Source of the DNA: Tabrizicola sp.
GTDB taxonomy: Bacteria > Pseudomonadota > Alphaproteobacteria > Rhodobacterales > Rhodobacteraceae
DNA length: 64,000 nucleotides
Direction of reading: 5' to 3'
NCBI RefSeq assembly: GCF_030694085.1
Contig: NZ_JAUXZE010000009.1
Coordinates: 124,001 to 188,000, forward strand
Shown: positions 53,997 to 63,102 of the stretch, in pieces
Layout of the letters: every line of letters starts with the position of its first letter
How positions within the stretch are numbered: position 1 is the stretch's first letter
Translations under genes and position numbers: made by a program
The notes under the pieces: generated by a model
The model's database searches: none
What the model saw: the letters and a program-made list of their open reading frames with translations, nothing else
What the model was told of the DNA's origin: nothing

Positions 53997-54644
53997 TCAG
54001 GCCGCACGGAACAGCGCGACCATCGCCTTGTCTGCGGCGTGGTCGGCGTCGATCCGGGCGGCAGCGGCGCCATAGACCTCGACCTCGATCAATTGCAGGT
54101 CAGTGATGCGCTTCTGCGCGCCCAGATCGTCCAGCGCCGCATAGAAGCCCGCCGAGGTCCAGACCCGATGGTTGATCGACAACGCAAACTGCGCCTGCGG
54201 GCGGACAACGGCCAGGAGGTGCGGCAAAGCTTCGGGCCCCACATGTCCCGCAGTGAAGGTGCCGGAACTGACGATCCCGCCATACCGGCGTGGCAAGGTC
54301 AGTGGCTGGGTGATGTCGGCCTGAAAAAGCCCTTCATAGATGCGCTTCTCCGCCGCGCGCTCCAGCATCTCAGCCGAGAAATCCACCGCATCAATGGCGT
54401 CCTCGAACCCCATCTGACGCAGCGCTTCGGCCAAAAGCCCGGTGCCTGCGCCCACATCCAGAACCGGCCCTTGTCCCTGTGCGCCCAGGAAGGCGGCAGC
54501 GACGTGGGCAGGCAGCAGATACTGCATATAGGTCGCGAAGCCCTGGTCGTAGCTGGCGGCCCAATCGCGGTAGTAGGCCAGGCAGGCCTCGGGCCCGCTA
54601 AGTCCCAGCGCCCCTTTCAGGCCCCCATCCTTCATCGGCCCCAT
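53997..54644 (-). CDS. Class I SAM-dependent methyltransferase
   Basis: 215 residues. The SAM motif VLDVGAGTGLLAEAL (about residues 61-75) is followed by IDAVDFSAEMLERA, and the motif-II region SSGTFTAGHVGPEALPHL. Substrate unknown; small-molecule methylation is likely. A GAGGTGA site precedes the ATG at 54644. It is divergent from the SDR gene. Confidence 0.9.
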   Translation of the reverse strand: MGPMKDGGLKGALGLSGPEACLAYYRDWAASYDQGFATYMQYLLPAHVAAAFLGAQGQGPVLDVGAGTGLLAEALRQMGFEDAIDAVDFSAEMLERAAEKRIYEGLFQADITQPLTLPRRYGGIVSSGTFTAGHVGPEALPHLLAVVRPQAQFALSINHRVWTSAGFYAALDDLGAQKRITDLQLIEVEVYGAAAARIDADHAADKAMVALFRAA

Positions 54645-54734
54645 CTGTCACCTCCGCGTCGCGTCCAGCATGGAATGAGCAAGTCACTGCCGCAAGCCCT
54701 TGCCTCCCCCTGCCCGCACCCTGATAGTCGCCTC

Positions 54735-55577
54735 ATGTCCACGCTTCTTTCCCTTGGCCACGGCTACTCTGCCCGCGCCCTTGCCCGCCGCCTGGTTGCC
54801 CAGGGCTGGCGGGTTGTCGGCACCACACGTAACCCGGCCAAGGCCCGGCAGTTCCATGCCGAGGGGGTCGAGCCGCTGATGTGGCCCGGAGACCCGGGAT
54901 GGGCGCTGGACGAGGCGACGCATATCCTGTGCTCGGCCGCGCCGGATGCGAAGGGTGATCCGTTCCTGCAAGCGGTGCCCGAGATTGCGAAGGCGAAGGC
55001 GGGCTGGGTCGGCTATCTGTCGACGACGGGCGTCTACGGCGACCATGACGGCGGTTGGGTGGACGAGGCCACGCCCCTGACCCCGCAATCCGACCGGGGG
55101 CGCCAGCGGGTGCTGGCCGAAGGTCAGTGGCGGGCGACGGGCCTGCCGGTCCACATCTTCCGGCTGGCCGGGATCTACGGGCCGGGGCGGGGGCCGTTCG
55201 AGAAAGTACGTGACGGCACTGCGCGGCGGATCATCAAGCCGGGCCAGGTCTTCAGCCGCATCCACGTGGACGACATCGCGCAGGTGCTGGAGGCCTCGAT
55301 CCGCCACCCCAATCCGGGTGCGGCTTACAACGTATGCGACGACAACCCCTGCCCGCCGCAAGAGGTGATCGGTCATGCGGCACAGCTTCTGGGTCTGCCC
55401 GAGCCGCCCGCAGTGCCCTTCGATGAGGTTGCGCCGACGATGACCCCGATGGCGCTTGGCTTTTACAGCGAGTCGAAGAAGGTGCGGAACGACCGGATCA
55501 AGGACGAGCTTGGGGTGAAGCTGCTTTACCCCGACTACCCGCAGGGGCTGGCCGCTTTGCTGGCCGGGGGCGATTGA
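54735..55577 (+). CDS. NAD(P)-dependent epimerase/dehydratase-like (extended SDR) protein
   Basis: 280 residues. The Rossmann start is SLGHGYSARALARRLVAQGWRVVGTTRN (a divergent G-x-G-x-x-A), with YLSTTGVYGDHDGGWVDE and RLAGIYGPGRGPFEKV like YeeZ-type proteins. Function unknown. I chose the ATG at 54735 because the fold begins there; another in-frame ATG at 54675 is possible. It converges with xylA across a long inverted repeat. Confidence 0.9.
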   Translation: MSTLLSLGHGYSARALARRLVAQGWRVVGTTRNPAKARQFHAEGVEPLMWPGDPGWALDEATHILCSAAPDAKGDPFLQAVPEIAKAKAGWVGYLSTTGVYGDHDGGWVDEATPLTPQSDRGRQRVLAEGQWRATGLPVHIFRLAGIYGPGRGPFEKVRDGTARRIIKPGQVFSRIHVDDIAQVLEASIRHPNPGAAYNVCDDNPCPPQEVIGHAAQLLGLPEPPAVPFDEVAPTMTPMALGFYSESKKVRNDRIKDELGVKLLYPDYPQGLAALLAGGD

Positions 55578-55580
55578 GAC

Positions 55581-55641
55581 GCTCGTCGTCGCCTTCGGCG
55601 CTCATCGCTAAGCGACGAGAAGCCGAAGGCGCACGAGGAGC
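55581..55641. repeat. Long imperfect inverted repeat between the SDR gene and xylA
   Basis: A 10-bp perfect stem CGCCTTCGGC (55590-55599) with GCCGAAGGCG (55622-55631) is extended outward by GCTCGT and ACGAG-AGC with small internal loops. The 22-base loop contains a smaller palindrome TCGCT-A-AGCGA. It fills the 66-base convergent gap. No T-tract follows, so it may be a bidirectional 3' end structure or a repeat copy. Confidence 0.6.
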
Positions 55642-55643
55642 CG

Positions 55644-56945
55644 TCAGACGTAGCGGTTCCAAAGGTTCTCCAACCGCTCTTGCCGCCCGGACCTGGGCTG
55701 CGGCTCCAGCTTCTCGGCGGTGACGCGCGCGGCGGCGTCTTCCAGGCTGCCCGTCAGCATCGCCTGCGCCTTGGGGTCCTTCCAGCCGGCGTAGCGGTCG
55801 GCCTTTGCGGCCTCCATCTCGCCCGACTCCAGCAGGGCCGCAGCACATTTCAGCGCGCGGGCGCAGGTGTCCATCCCGCCGACATGGGCCAGGATCAGAT
55901 CCTCGGGGTCCAGCGACTGACGGCGGATCTTGGCGTCGAAGTTGGTGCCGCCGGTGGTGTATCCGCCCGCCTTCAGGATCTCGTAGAAGGCCACGGCCTT
56001 TTCGGCGTGGTTGTTCGGGAACTGGTCGGTATCCCAGCCGGACTGATAGTCGTTCCGGTTCATGTCGATCGACCCGAAGATGCCCAGCGCGGCGGCAAGG
56101 CCGATTTCATGTTCGAAGCTGTGCCCGGCCAGGATCGCGTGGCCCTGTTCGATATTGGTCTTCACTTCCTTTTCCAGCCCGAAGTCCTTGAGGAAGCCAT
56201 AGACCGTGGCGACGTCGTAGTCGTACTGGTGCTTCGACGGTTCCTGCGGCTTCGGTTCGATCAGGATCGTGCCCTGGAAGCCGATCTTGTGCTTGTACTC
56301 GACGACCTGCTGCAGGAAGCGCCCGGCATGGTCGCGCTCGGCCTTGAGGTCGGTGTTGAGTAGCGTCTCATAGCCTTCACGCCCGCCCCAGAGGACATAG
56401 TTCTGCCCCCCCAGCCGGTGCGTGACGTCCATGTTCGCCTTTACCGTCGCGGCGGCATAGGCATAGACATCCGGGTCGGGGTTGGTCGCCGCACCCGACA
56501 TCCAGCGGCGGTGGCTGAACATGTTGGCCGTGCCCCAGAGGAGCTTGGCCTTGTGGCCTGCCTGCTTCTCGCCGATGTAATCCGCGATCTCGTTCAGGTT
56601 CTTCAGGCTTTCGGCAAATGTCGCGCCTTCGGGGCGCATGTCGGCGTCGTGGAAGCAGTAGAACGGCACGCCCAGGATATCGAACATCTCGAAGGCCACG
56701 TCGGCCTTCAGCTTCGCCAGATCCATTGTGTCGCCGAACCAGGGCCGGTCCAGCGTCTGCCCGCCGAACGGGTCACCGCCCGGCCAGGCGAAGCTGTGCC
56801 AGTATGCGACGGCGAACCGCAGATGGTCCTCCATCCGCTTGCCCATGACGACTTCGTCGGGGTTGTAGTGCCGGAAGGCGAATTCGTTGGTGGACGACGG
56901 GCCTTCGTAGGTGATGGCGGCGATGCCTTTGAAAAAGTCGGTCAT
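55644..56945 (-). CDS. xylA: Xylose isomerase
   Basis: 433 residues of class II xylose isomerase. It has the catalytic histidine in [27 protein letters not shown], the metal-binding [34 protein letters not shown] and [18 protein letters not shown]. It converts D-xylose to D-xylulose. It is the last gene of the transporter-xylB-xylA unit, overlapping xylB by 4 nt (ATGA). Confidence 0.98.
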   Translation of the reverse strand: MTDFFKGIAAITYEGPSSTNEFAFRHYNPDEVVMGKRMEDHLRFAVAYWHSFAWPGGDPFGGQTLDRPWFGDTMDLAKLKADVAFEMFDILGVPFYCFHDADMRPEGATFAESLKNLNEIADYIGEKQAGHKAKLLWGTANMFSHRRWMSGAATNPDPDVYAYAAATVKANMDVTHRLGGQNYVLWGGREGYETLLNTDLKAERDHAGRFLQQVVEYKHKIGFQGTILIEPKPQEPSKHQYDYDVATVYGFLKDFGLEKEVKTNIEQGHAILAGHSFEHEIGLAAALGIFGSIDMNRNDYQSGWDTDQFPNNHAEKAVAFYEILKAGGYTTGGTNFDAKIRRQSLDPEDLILAHVGGMDTCARALKCAAALLESGEMEAAKADRYAGWKDPKAQAMLTGSLEDAAARVTAEKLEPQPRSGRQERLENLWNRYV

Positions 56946-58381
56946 GTCAGATCCTTGATGGCAGATTGGGCGGCGCGGAAGCGGGCGTGCCCCGCGTCAA
57001 AGGCGTCCTTGAGCGAAGGATCGGGGTCGACCACCCGGGCGATGGGCGGCAGGGTGGCAATTTCGGCCCCCGCCCCGGTCGCGGCCATAAGGCCAAGGCG
57101 GGCGGCCCCGAAGGCGCCGCCGAAGTCGCCAGCGACGGGAAGCTGGACCGGGCAGTCCAGCGCGGTGGCGAGCAGCTTCAGCCAGTAGTCGGATTTTGAT
57201 CCGCCACCGACGGCGAGAAGGTTCTCCAGCCTTGTCCCCGTCGCCACCAAGGCGTCGCGGCTGTCGCGGATGGCATAGGTCACCCCCTCCAGCACCGCGC
57301 GGGTTGCGGCCTTGCGGTCGGTCGCGTGTTCCAGGCCGGTGAAAGCGCCCCGCACGGTGGCCGAGTTCAGGGGCGTCCGCTCGCCGCCGAGATAGGGGAG
57401 GAAGATCGTCTTGCCCGGGGCTTGCAGCTCTCCCAGTTCCCCGGTCAGCCGCGCCGCATCGGTGCCAGTGAGGTTCGCATACCAGTTCAGCGCATCGGTC
57501 GCGGCAAGGATCACGCCCATCTGGTGCCAGGTGTCCGGCAGGGCATGGCAGAAGGTATGCACCGCCGTCGCCGGATCGGGCTGGTAGCCGTCGTTCGCGG
57601 CAAAGAGGACGCCCGAGGTACCCAGGCTGACAAACGCCTCCCCGGCCCGCACGACGCCCACGCCCACGCCCGACGCCGCATTGTCGCCGCCGCCACCCGC
57701 CACCACGACGCCTTTCGCAAGCCCCCAGCGGGCCGAAAGCGCCTCGCGCAGATAGCCCGAGACCTCGGAGCCTTCGACAAGGCTTGGCATGTGGCTGCGG
57801 TCCAGCCCCGTCGCCTGCAACAACTCGTCCGACCAGTCGCGCTTGCCCGTGTCCAGCCAGGAGGTCCCGGCCGCATCGGACATCTCGCCCACATGCTCTC
57901 CGGTCAGCCAGAGGCGCAGATAGTCCTTCGGCAGCAGGATCTTCGCCACCCGGTCGCGGATCGCCGGTTCGTGTCGGGCGACCCACATCAGCTTTGGTGC
58001 GGTGAAGCCTGGAAAGACGATATTGCCGGTCAGGCGGCGGAACATCGGGTCGCCGTCCAGTTCGACCGCTTCCTCGTGGCTGCGGGTATCGTTCCACAGG
58101 ATGCAGGGACGCAGGACCTCGTCGCTGGCGTCCAGAAGCGTTGCCCCGTGCATGTGGCCCGAAAGCCCGATGCCGCGCACCTTGGCCAAGGACTTCTGCG
58201 CCGCCAGACGGTCGAACACCGTCTCGGCCGCGCTGATCCAGTCCGAAGGGGCCTGCTCGCTCCACCCGTCCTGCGGGCGGGAAACGGTCAGGGGGGCAGT
58301 CGCCTCGGCAAGGACGGACTGGTCCTCGCCGATAAGAATACCCTTCAGACCCGAAGTCCCGAGATCCAGCCCGATATACAT
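56942..58381 (-). CDS. xylB: Xylulokinase
   Basis: 479 residues of the FGGY kinase family. It starts [17 protein letters not shown], with signatures [25 protein letters not shown] and [19 protein letters not shown]. It phosphorylates D-xylulose with ATP for entry to the pentose phosphate route. The ATG at 58381 overlaps the upstream ATPase stop (TGATG); a GTG one codon earlier is also in frame. XylA and XylB thus sit in a transport-linked unit. Confidence 0.97.
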   Translation of the reverse strand: MYIGLDLGTSGLKGILIGEDQSVLAEATAPLTVSRPQDGWSEQAPSDWISAAETVFDRLAAQKSLAKVRGIGLSGHMHGATLLDASDEVLRPCILWNDTRSHEEAVELDGDPMFRRLTGNIVFPGFTAPKLMWVARHEPAIRDRVAKILLPKDYLRLWLTGEHVGEMSDAAGTSWLDTGKRDWSDELLQATGLDRSHMPSLVEGSEVSGYLREALSARWGLAKGVVVAGGGGDNAASGVGVGVVRAGEAFVSLGTSGVLFAANDGYQPDPATAVHTFCHALPDTWHQMGVILAATDALNWYANLTGTDAARLTGELGELQAPGKTIFLPYLGGERTPLNSATVRGAFTGLEHATDRKAATRAVLEGVTYAIRDSRDALVATGTRLENLLAVGGGSKSDYWLKLLATALDCPVQLPVAGDFGGAFGAARLGLMAATGAGAEIATLPPIARVVDPDPSLKDAFDAGHARFRAAQSAIKDLT

Positions 58382-59145
58382 CACGCGGCCAGGTGCTGGG
58401 GCTTCTTGCCCAGGATGATCATGCCCAGGATGTCGTCGTCGGTGACCTCATCGACGTTCACCGTCCCGACCAGCTGGCCGTTCTTCATCACCGAAGCGCG
58501 GTCGCACAGCTTCATGACGTTGTGGATGTCGTGCTCGATCAGGAAGATGCCAAGGCCCTGCGCCTTCAGCTCCTGGATCAGTTCGGCCACCATCTGCGTC
58601 TCATGCGGACCCAAAGCGGCGGTCGGTTCGTCCATGATCAGGATCTTTGCGTTGAAATACACCGCCCGGGCGATGGCGACCGACTGGCGCTGACCGCCCG
58701 AAAGCATGTTCACCGGCACGTTGAACTTGCGGAAGTTCGGGTTCAACCGCCCCATGATCTTTCGCGTCTCGGCCTCCATCCTGGATTCGTCGACGAAGCC
58801 GAAGCCGTTCACCAGCTCGCGCCCCAGGAACAGATTGGACGCGGCATCCAGGTTGTCGGCCAGCGCAAGCGTCTGGTAGATCGTCTCGATGTTTTGCGCC
58901 CTGGCGTCGCGGGGATCGTTGATCTCGACTTCCTCGCCGTTGATCAGGATCTGGCCGCTGTCCTTCTTGTAGGCCCCCGACAGGCACTTGATCAGCGTCG
59001 ACTTGCCCGCGCCGTTGTGGCCCAGCAGGCCCACGACCTCACCGGGGAAAAGGTCGACCGTGACGTGATCGACGGCCTTGATCCCCCCGAAGGAAATCGA
59101 GATGTCGCGCAGTTCGACAAGCGGGGTTCCGGTTCTGTCTACCAT
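58381..59145 (-). CDS. xylG: Xylose ABC transporter, ATP-binding subunit
   Basis: 254 residues with one ATPase domain: Walker [10 protein letters not shown], the Q-loop [23 protein letters not shown], the signature [15 protein letters not shown] and Walker [13 protein letters not shown]. Most xylose/ribose importers use a fused double ATPase of about 500 residues; this single-domain form is like fructose FrcA and is usual in Rhodobacterales. It would energise the permease. It lies 12 bases after the permease stop and its own stop overlaps the xylB start (TGATG). Confidence 0.93.
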   Translation of the reverse strand: MVDRTGTPLVELRDISISFGGIKAVDHVTVDLFPGEVVGLLGHNGAGKSTLIKCLSGAYKKDSGQILINGEEVEINDPRDARAQNIETIYQTLALADNLDAASNLFLGRELVNGFGFVDESRMEAETRKIMGRLNPNFRKFNVPVNMLSGGQRQSVAIARAVYFNAKILIMDEPTAALGPHETQMVAELIQELKAQGLGIFLIEHDIHNVMKLCDRASVMKNGQLVGTVNVDEVTDDDILGMIILGKKPQHLAA

Positions 59146-59157
59146 GATATCAGCCCC

Positions 59158-60549
59158 TTACTTGATGCGTTTGCGGTAAACGATGTCGAGGAACACGGCG
59201 AGGACAAGTGCCACACCGATCACGATGCGCTGGTAGGACCCGTCGCCGAAACCGATCAGAACCATGCCGGTCTGCAGGCTGGTCAGGATCAGCGCGCCGA
59301 TGATTGCGCCATAGATCGTGCCCACGCCGCCAGCAAGCGAGGTGCCCCCGACGACGGCCGCCGCGATGACGTAAAGTTCGTCCAGGTTGCCCATCGCGTT
59401 GGTGGCCGAATTCTGCCGCGCCGCACCGATCACCGCGGCAATCCCGGCAAGCCCGCCCATCAGGGTGAAGATCTTCACGATCATCGCGCGGGTGTTGATC
59501 CCGGACAGCGCAGCGGCCTCGGGGTTGCCGCCGATGGCAAAGACATAGCGGCCAAAGCGGGTGCGGGTCATCAGGATGGTCATCCCGATGGCGACGATGA
59601 TCATGATCAGCACCGGATAGGCAAAGCCGTGGCCGAAGCTGGCGCAAACGTCGGAGTAGATGTCGCCGCCCTTTTGCGCGCAGGCCGGAACCTCTTGCCC
59701 GATTCTGGCGTAATATTTCTGGATGTTGCCCAGCGGCCAGACGTATGAATTGACGATGGCCGTCGCCCCCAGGATCACGGCGCAGACCAGCCCGATCACA
59801 AAGGTCTCGGCCCAGACCGGACGTTGCGCGAAACCGTGGGTCTTGCGCGACCGGCGACCGTTCAGGAAGGCCCAGACGGCAAAGACACAGGCGATGATGG
59901 CAAAGATCCAGCTGCCAGTCTTGCCCAGAGCCCCGAAGGACCCGCCCCCGATCAGCGCGAAGGTGTCATCCAGCGGAGCGATGGTCTTGCCGCCCGCCAC
60001 CAGGAAGGCCGCGCCGCGCCAGACCAGCAGGCCGCCCAGCGTCACGATGAAGGCCGGGATGCCCAGGAAGGCGATCAGCACGCCCTGGAACGCCCCGATC
60101 AGCGCGCCCATCGTGATGCCGAAGATCACCGTGATGATCCAGATCGACGGATGGCCCAAGCCCAGGGCGGGGGTCAGCCACTCGACCTGCAACAGGCCCA
60201 TGTACATGCCGACCATACCCATGATCGACCCGACCGACAGGTCGATGTTGCGCGTGATGATGACCAGCACCATGCCCGTCGCCATGATGCCGATGTAGGC
60301 GGTCTGGACCGACAGGTTCCACAGGTTTCGCGGGGTGAGGAAGCCGTTCGCTTCGGCCTGGGTTGCCCCCAGCAGCAGCGACGGGCGGCCAAGGACAAAG
60401 GTCGAATAGGCCTCGAAGGCGACCCAGATCAGCAATAGCGCGCCGACCATGCCCAAGAGGCGCGGGTCGATCTCGGTCGCGCGCAGAAAGCGCGTGAACC
60501 CGCCGTCATTGGGCGCATGGGAAGCGGGAATATGGGGTGTATCGGTCAT
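59158..60549 (-). CDS. xylH: Xylose ABC transporter, permease subunit
   Basis: 463 residues with about ten to twelve membrane helices in the BPD_transp_2 (ribose-type) family. Motifs include MVLVIITRNIDLSVGSIMGMVGM, GAFQGVLIAFLGIPAFIVTLGGLLVWRG and the ATPase-contact GRYVFAIGGNPEAAALSGIN. An extra periplasmic segment with two cysteines (VPACAQKGGDIYSDVCASFG) is typical for xylose permeases of this length. The start at 60549 is chosen by family fit; the frame extends to 60603. Confidence 0.93.
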   Translation of the reverse strand: MTDTPHIPASHAPNDGGFTRFLRATEIDPRLLGMVGALLLIWVAFEAYSTFVLGRPSLLLGATQAEANGFLTPRNLWNLSVQTAYIGIMATGMVLVIITRNIDLSVGSIMGMVGMYMGLLQVEWLTPALGLGHPSIWIITVIFGITMGALIGAFQGVLIAFLGIPAFIVTLGGLLVWRGAAFLVAGGKTIAPLDDTFALIGGGSFGALGKTGSWIFAIIACVFAVWAFLNGRRSRKTHGFAQRPVWAETFVIGLVCAVILGATAIVNSYVWPLGNIQKYYARIGQEVPACAQKGGDIYSDVCASFGHGFAYPVLIMIIVAIGMTILMTRTRFGRYVFAIGGNPEAAALSGINTRAMIVKIFTLMGGLAGIAAVIGAARQNSATNAMGNLDELYVIAAAVVGGTSLAGGVGTIYGAIIGALILTSLQTGMVLIGFGDGSYQRIVIGVALVLAVFLDIVYRKRIK

Positions 60550-60651
60550 GTCCTCGTCCAGCCTGAGAGGGATGGGGCTGTGCCGGGGCCGGGCGCAGAA
60601 CACCGCGCCATCACGCCTTAAGGGGCGACGGACCAGCCAGAGAGAAAGGGG

Positions 60652-60677
60652 TGGCGCCGCCCCGGAGGACGGCGCCA
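60652..60677 (-). other. Stem-loop between xylF and xylH
   Basis: A perfect 8-bp stem TGGCGCCG/CGGCGCCA with a 10-base loop lies 10 bases beyond the binding-protein stop and is followed on the minus strand by a pyrimidine-rich tail (CCCCTTTCTCTC). Such loops often reduce downstream expression and protect the upstream binding-protein mRNA in ABC operons. Confidence 0.6.
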
Positions 60678-60687
60678 GATGGTCAGA

Positions 60688-61713
60688 TCACTGGCAAGCA
60701 GCGACGTCGACCGCAGCACCTTCGCAAGCCTGCTCTTTCGAGATGTGGCCAGCTTCGATCGCGACACCGATGGTATCCTTGGTGATCGGGGTCGGGTCCA
60801 GAAGGATCGCATTCATTTCAATGCCCTTCTCGCCGCCCGAGAACTTGGTCGCGCCCGGAACTGCGTCCAAAGCGGCCCCTTCGGCCAGAGCCGAAGCGAT
60901 TTCACCAGCAGCCTTGCCCAACTGACGCGCGTCCTTCCAGACCGAAACCGTCTGGGTGCCACGGGCCACACGGTTGATCGCCGCAAGGTCGCCATCCTGG
61001 CCACCCAGCGGAACGTTCAGGCCCTGAGCGGCCAAAGCGGCGGCAGCACCACCGGCCATGCCGTCGTTCTGGCTCAGAACGGCGTCAACGGCGTTGTTGT
61101 TGGCGGTCAGGATCTGCTCCATGTTCTTCTGCGCGTTTTCGGGCTTCCAGCCGTCCGAATTCGCTTCGCCGACGATCACGATGTCGCCCGAGGCAACGGC
61201 GGCACCGATGACTTCTTCCATGCCCTGACGCAGGAAGCCGACGTTCGGGTCACCCGGGTCGCCCTTGATGATCGCATAGTTGCCCTTGGGGGCCACGGCG
61301 AATACCGATTCCGCGATGATCCGGCCGACGCCGACGTTGTCGAAGGTCAGGTAGAAGGTGCGGTCGTCTTCGATCAGACGGTCATAGCCGACGACCGGGA
61401 TGCCTTCGGCAGCGGCTTTCTCGATGGCCGGCCCGATCGCGTCCTTGTCCCAGGCGTTGATGACCAGGGCGTCCACGCCCTGAGCGATCAGCGCGTCGAT
61501 GTCCGACAGCTGCTTTTCCGCCGAGGACTGTGCGTCAGCCGAGACATAGGTGTTGCCGGCAGCTTCGATGGCAGCCTTGATCGCGGCTTCGTCGATCTTC
61601 CAGCGCTCTTCCTGGAACTGCGCCCAGCTGACGCCGATCACCTTGCCTTCGGCCAGCGCGGCGGACGAAAAACCGGTCACCGCCAGAACGGCGGCGAGAA
61701 TTGCGGTACGCAT
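60688..61713 (-). CDS. xylF: Xylose ABC transporter, periplasmic binding protein (first copy)
   Basis: 341 residues with a signal peptide (cleavage after ALA near residue 21) and a periplasmic-binding-protein fold of the xylose/ribose type (GVSWAQFQEERWKIDEAAIK, VVGYDRLIEDDRTFYLTFDNVGVGR, VLSQNDGMAGGAAAALA, PLGGQDGD). It delivers D-xylose to XylH. A near-identical paralogue is directly upstream. The gene has its own upstream element at 61793. It is followed by a stem-loop. Confidence 0.94.
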   Translation of the reverse strand: MRTAILAAVLAVTGFSSAALAEGKVIGVSWAQFQEERWKIDEAAIKAAIEAAGNTYVSADAQSSAEKQLSDIDALIAQGVDALVINAWDKDAIGPAIEKAAAEGIPVVGYDRLIEDDRTFYLTFDNVGVGRIIAESVFAVAPKGNYAIIKGDPGDPNVGFLRQGMEEVIGAAVASGDIVIVGEANSDGWKPENAQKNMEQILTANNNAVDAVLSQNDGMAGGAAAALAAQGLNVPLGGQDGDLAAINRVARGTQTVSVWKDARQLGKAAGEIASALAEGAALDAVPGATKFSGGEKGIEMNAILLDPTPITKDTIGVAIEAGHISKEQACEGAAVDVAACQ

Positions 61714-61792
61714 GTGTAACCTCCCTAGAGTATCGGCCAGCAGATGACCGGCCCGGCAGATTCGCCGTGACAGGCGCGAATGTGCCGCTAAT

Positions 61793-61811
61793 AATTTCAG
61801 TTGTCAAAATA
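61793..61811 (-). promoter_or_regulatory. Repeated 19-base element upstream of xylF (copy 1), probable XylR operator
   Basis: AATTTCAGTTGTCAAAATA on the plus strand is identical to bases 62969-62987, with only one difference in the two bases before. On the minus strand it contains a TTGACA -35 box. The arms TTTCA and TCAAA are imperfectly inverted. Identical elements at both binding-protein genes next to a ROK regulator suggest a shared operator. Confidence 0.7.
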
Positions 61812-61862
61812 TAAAAGCGCCAAAGCCGGGGGTCTTCGACGACTTTGCCGGGCGGCCCTGCG

Positions 61863-62888
61863 CTACCGGCAGGCCGCCACGCTGGGCATCGCACCCTTGC
61901 AGACGTCCTGCTTGGTCACGTGGTCCGCATCGATCACGACGTCCAGATTCTCGGCCGTGACCGGCGTGGGCGTCAACAGGATCGCCCAGACCGGAATTCC
62001 CTTCTCGCCCCCGGTGAACTGCTTTGCGTCCGGGATCAGGTTCATCGGCGTGCCGTCAGCAAGGAGGCCCGCGATCTGCCCGGCGCGCTTCGCCAGGTCG
62101 AAGTTGTTCTTCCAGACCGAGACCGTCTGCAACCCCTGCGCCACCCGGTTCAGCGCCGCCTTGTCGCCGTCCTGCCCACCGACCGGAACCGACAGCCCCG
62201 CCGAGGTCAGCGCCTCGATCGCCGCACCGGCCATGCCGTCGTTCTGGGCCAGAACCGCGTCGACCTTGTTGCCGCTGTCGGCAAGGATCTTCTCCATTAC
62301 CGCCTTGGCGTTCTCGGGCTTCCAGCCGTCGGCATTGGCTTCGCCGACAATGGTGATCTGGCCACCCGCCACCGCGGCACCGATGATCTCTTCCATGCCC
62401 TGTCGCAGGAAGGTGCTGTTCGCATCGCTGGGATCGCCCAGGATAATGGCATAATTGCCCTCGGGCTGAACCTGCTTGACGATGGCCGCGATCAGGCGTC
62501 CGACGCCGACGTTGTCGAAGGTCAGGTAGAACACCCGCTCATCCTCGATCATCCGGTCATAGCCCAGGATCGGAACGCCTGCCGCTGCTGCACGGTCGAC
62601 GCCAGGGCCGATTGCCTCTTTGTCGACCGGCTGGATGATCAGCGCGTCGATGCCTTCCGAGACCAGCTTCTCGATGTCGCGTAGCTGCTGTTCGGCTGAA
62701 CCGCCCGCATTGGTCGGGATATACTTGTTGCCGTTGCGCTCGATCATCGAACGCATCGCCGTGGCGTCCCAGCGCCACCGCGCTTCCTGGAAGTCCCCCC
62801 AGGCGACACCAATCCTCTTGCCTTCAGCAAGCGCACCGGAAGCAAAGCTTGTGATGACCAAAGCTGCCGCGAGGATGAGGCTGCGCAT
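61863..62888 (-). CDS. Xylose ABC transporter, periplasmic binding protein (second copy)
   Basis: 341 residues, same length as the neighbouring XylF and strongly similar throughout: GYDRMIEDERVFYLTFDNVGVGRLIA, FLRQGMEEIIGAAV, EANADGWKPENA, VLAQNDGMAG, GGQDGDKAALNRVAQG. A signal peptide ends near ALA at residue 21. The start at 62888 is the signal peptide start; the frame extends to 62918. Divergence suggests an old tandem duplication; both keep the fold, so a different sugar specificity or affinity is possible. I withhold the symbol because xylF is used for the other copy. Confidence 0.92.
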   Translation of the reverse strand: MRSLILAAALVITSFASGALAEGKRIGVAWGDFQEARWRWDATAMRSMIERNGNKYIPTNAGGSAEQQLRDIEKLVSEGIDALIIQPVDKEAIGPGVDRAAAAGVPILGYDRMIEDERVFYLTFDNVGVGRLIAAIVKQVQPEGNYAIILGDPSDANSTFLRQGMEEIIGAAVAGGQITIVGEANADGWKPENAKAVMEKILADSGNKVDAVLAQNDGMAGAAIEALTSAGLSVPVGGQDGDKAALNRVAQGLQTVSVWKNNFDLAKRAGQIAGLLADGTPMNLIPDAKQFTGGEKGIPVWAILLTPTPVTAENLDVVIDADHVTKQDVCKGAMPSVAACR

Positions 62889-62968
62889 GGGGTATCTCCT
62901 CCAAGGATCGGGGCTCAACCAGGCTACCGCTTAAAGTTGAGTCACCTTTGGCCCAACGCTGCCACAAC

Positions 62969-62987
62969 AATTTCAGTTGTCAAAATA
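62969..62987 (-). promoter_or_regulatory. Repeated 19-base element upstream of the second xylF-like gene (copy 2)
   Basis: This is identical to bases 61793-61811, located 81 bases before the binding-protein start and 116 before the divergent ROK gene. It could control both directions. The same TTGACA box is included on the minus strand. Confidence 0.7.
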
Positions 62988-63102
62988 ATTCGTCTGACAG
63001 AAGCTGGGCATTCGCGAGTGTCGGGGCAAATCCGGCGAAATTAGGGTTAAGTGGTGGCGTCGCCTGCCACATTTGGCAACGTTTACTTCGGGGATCGAAT
63101 AA

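Noticed and set aside
54039..54734. Upstream extension of the SDR gene as a 512-codon frame
   Set aside because: That part lies opposite the methyltransferase gene; the Rossmann motif starts only at 54735.
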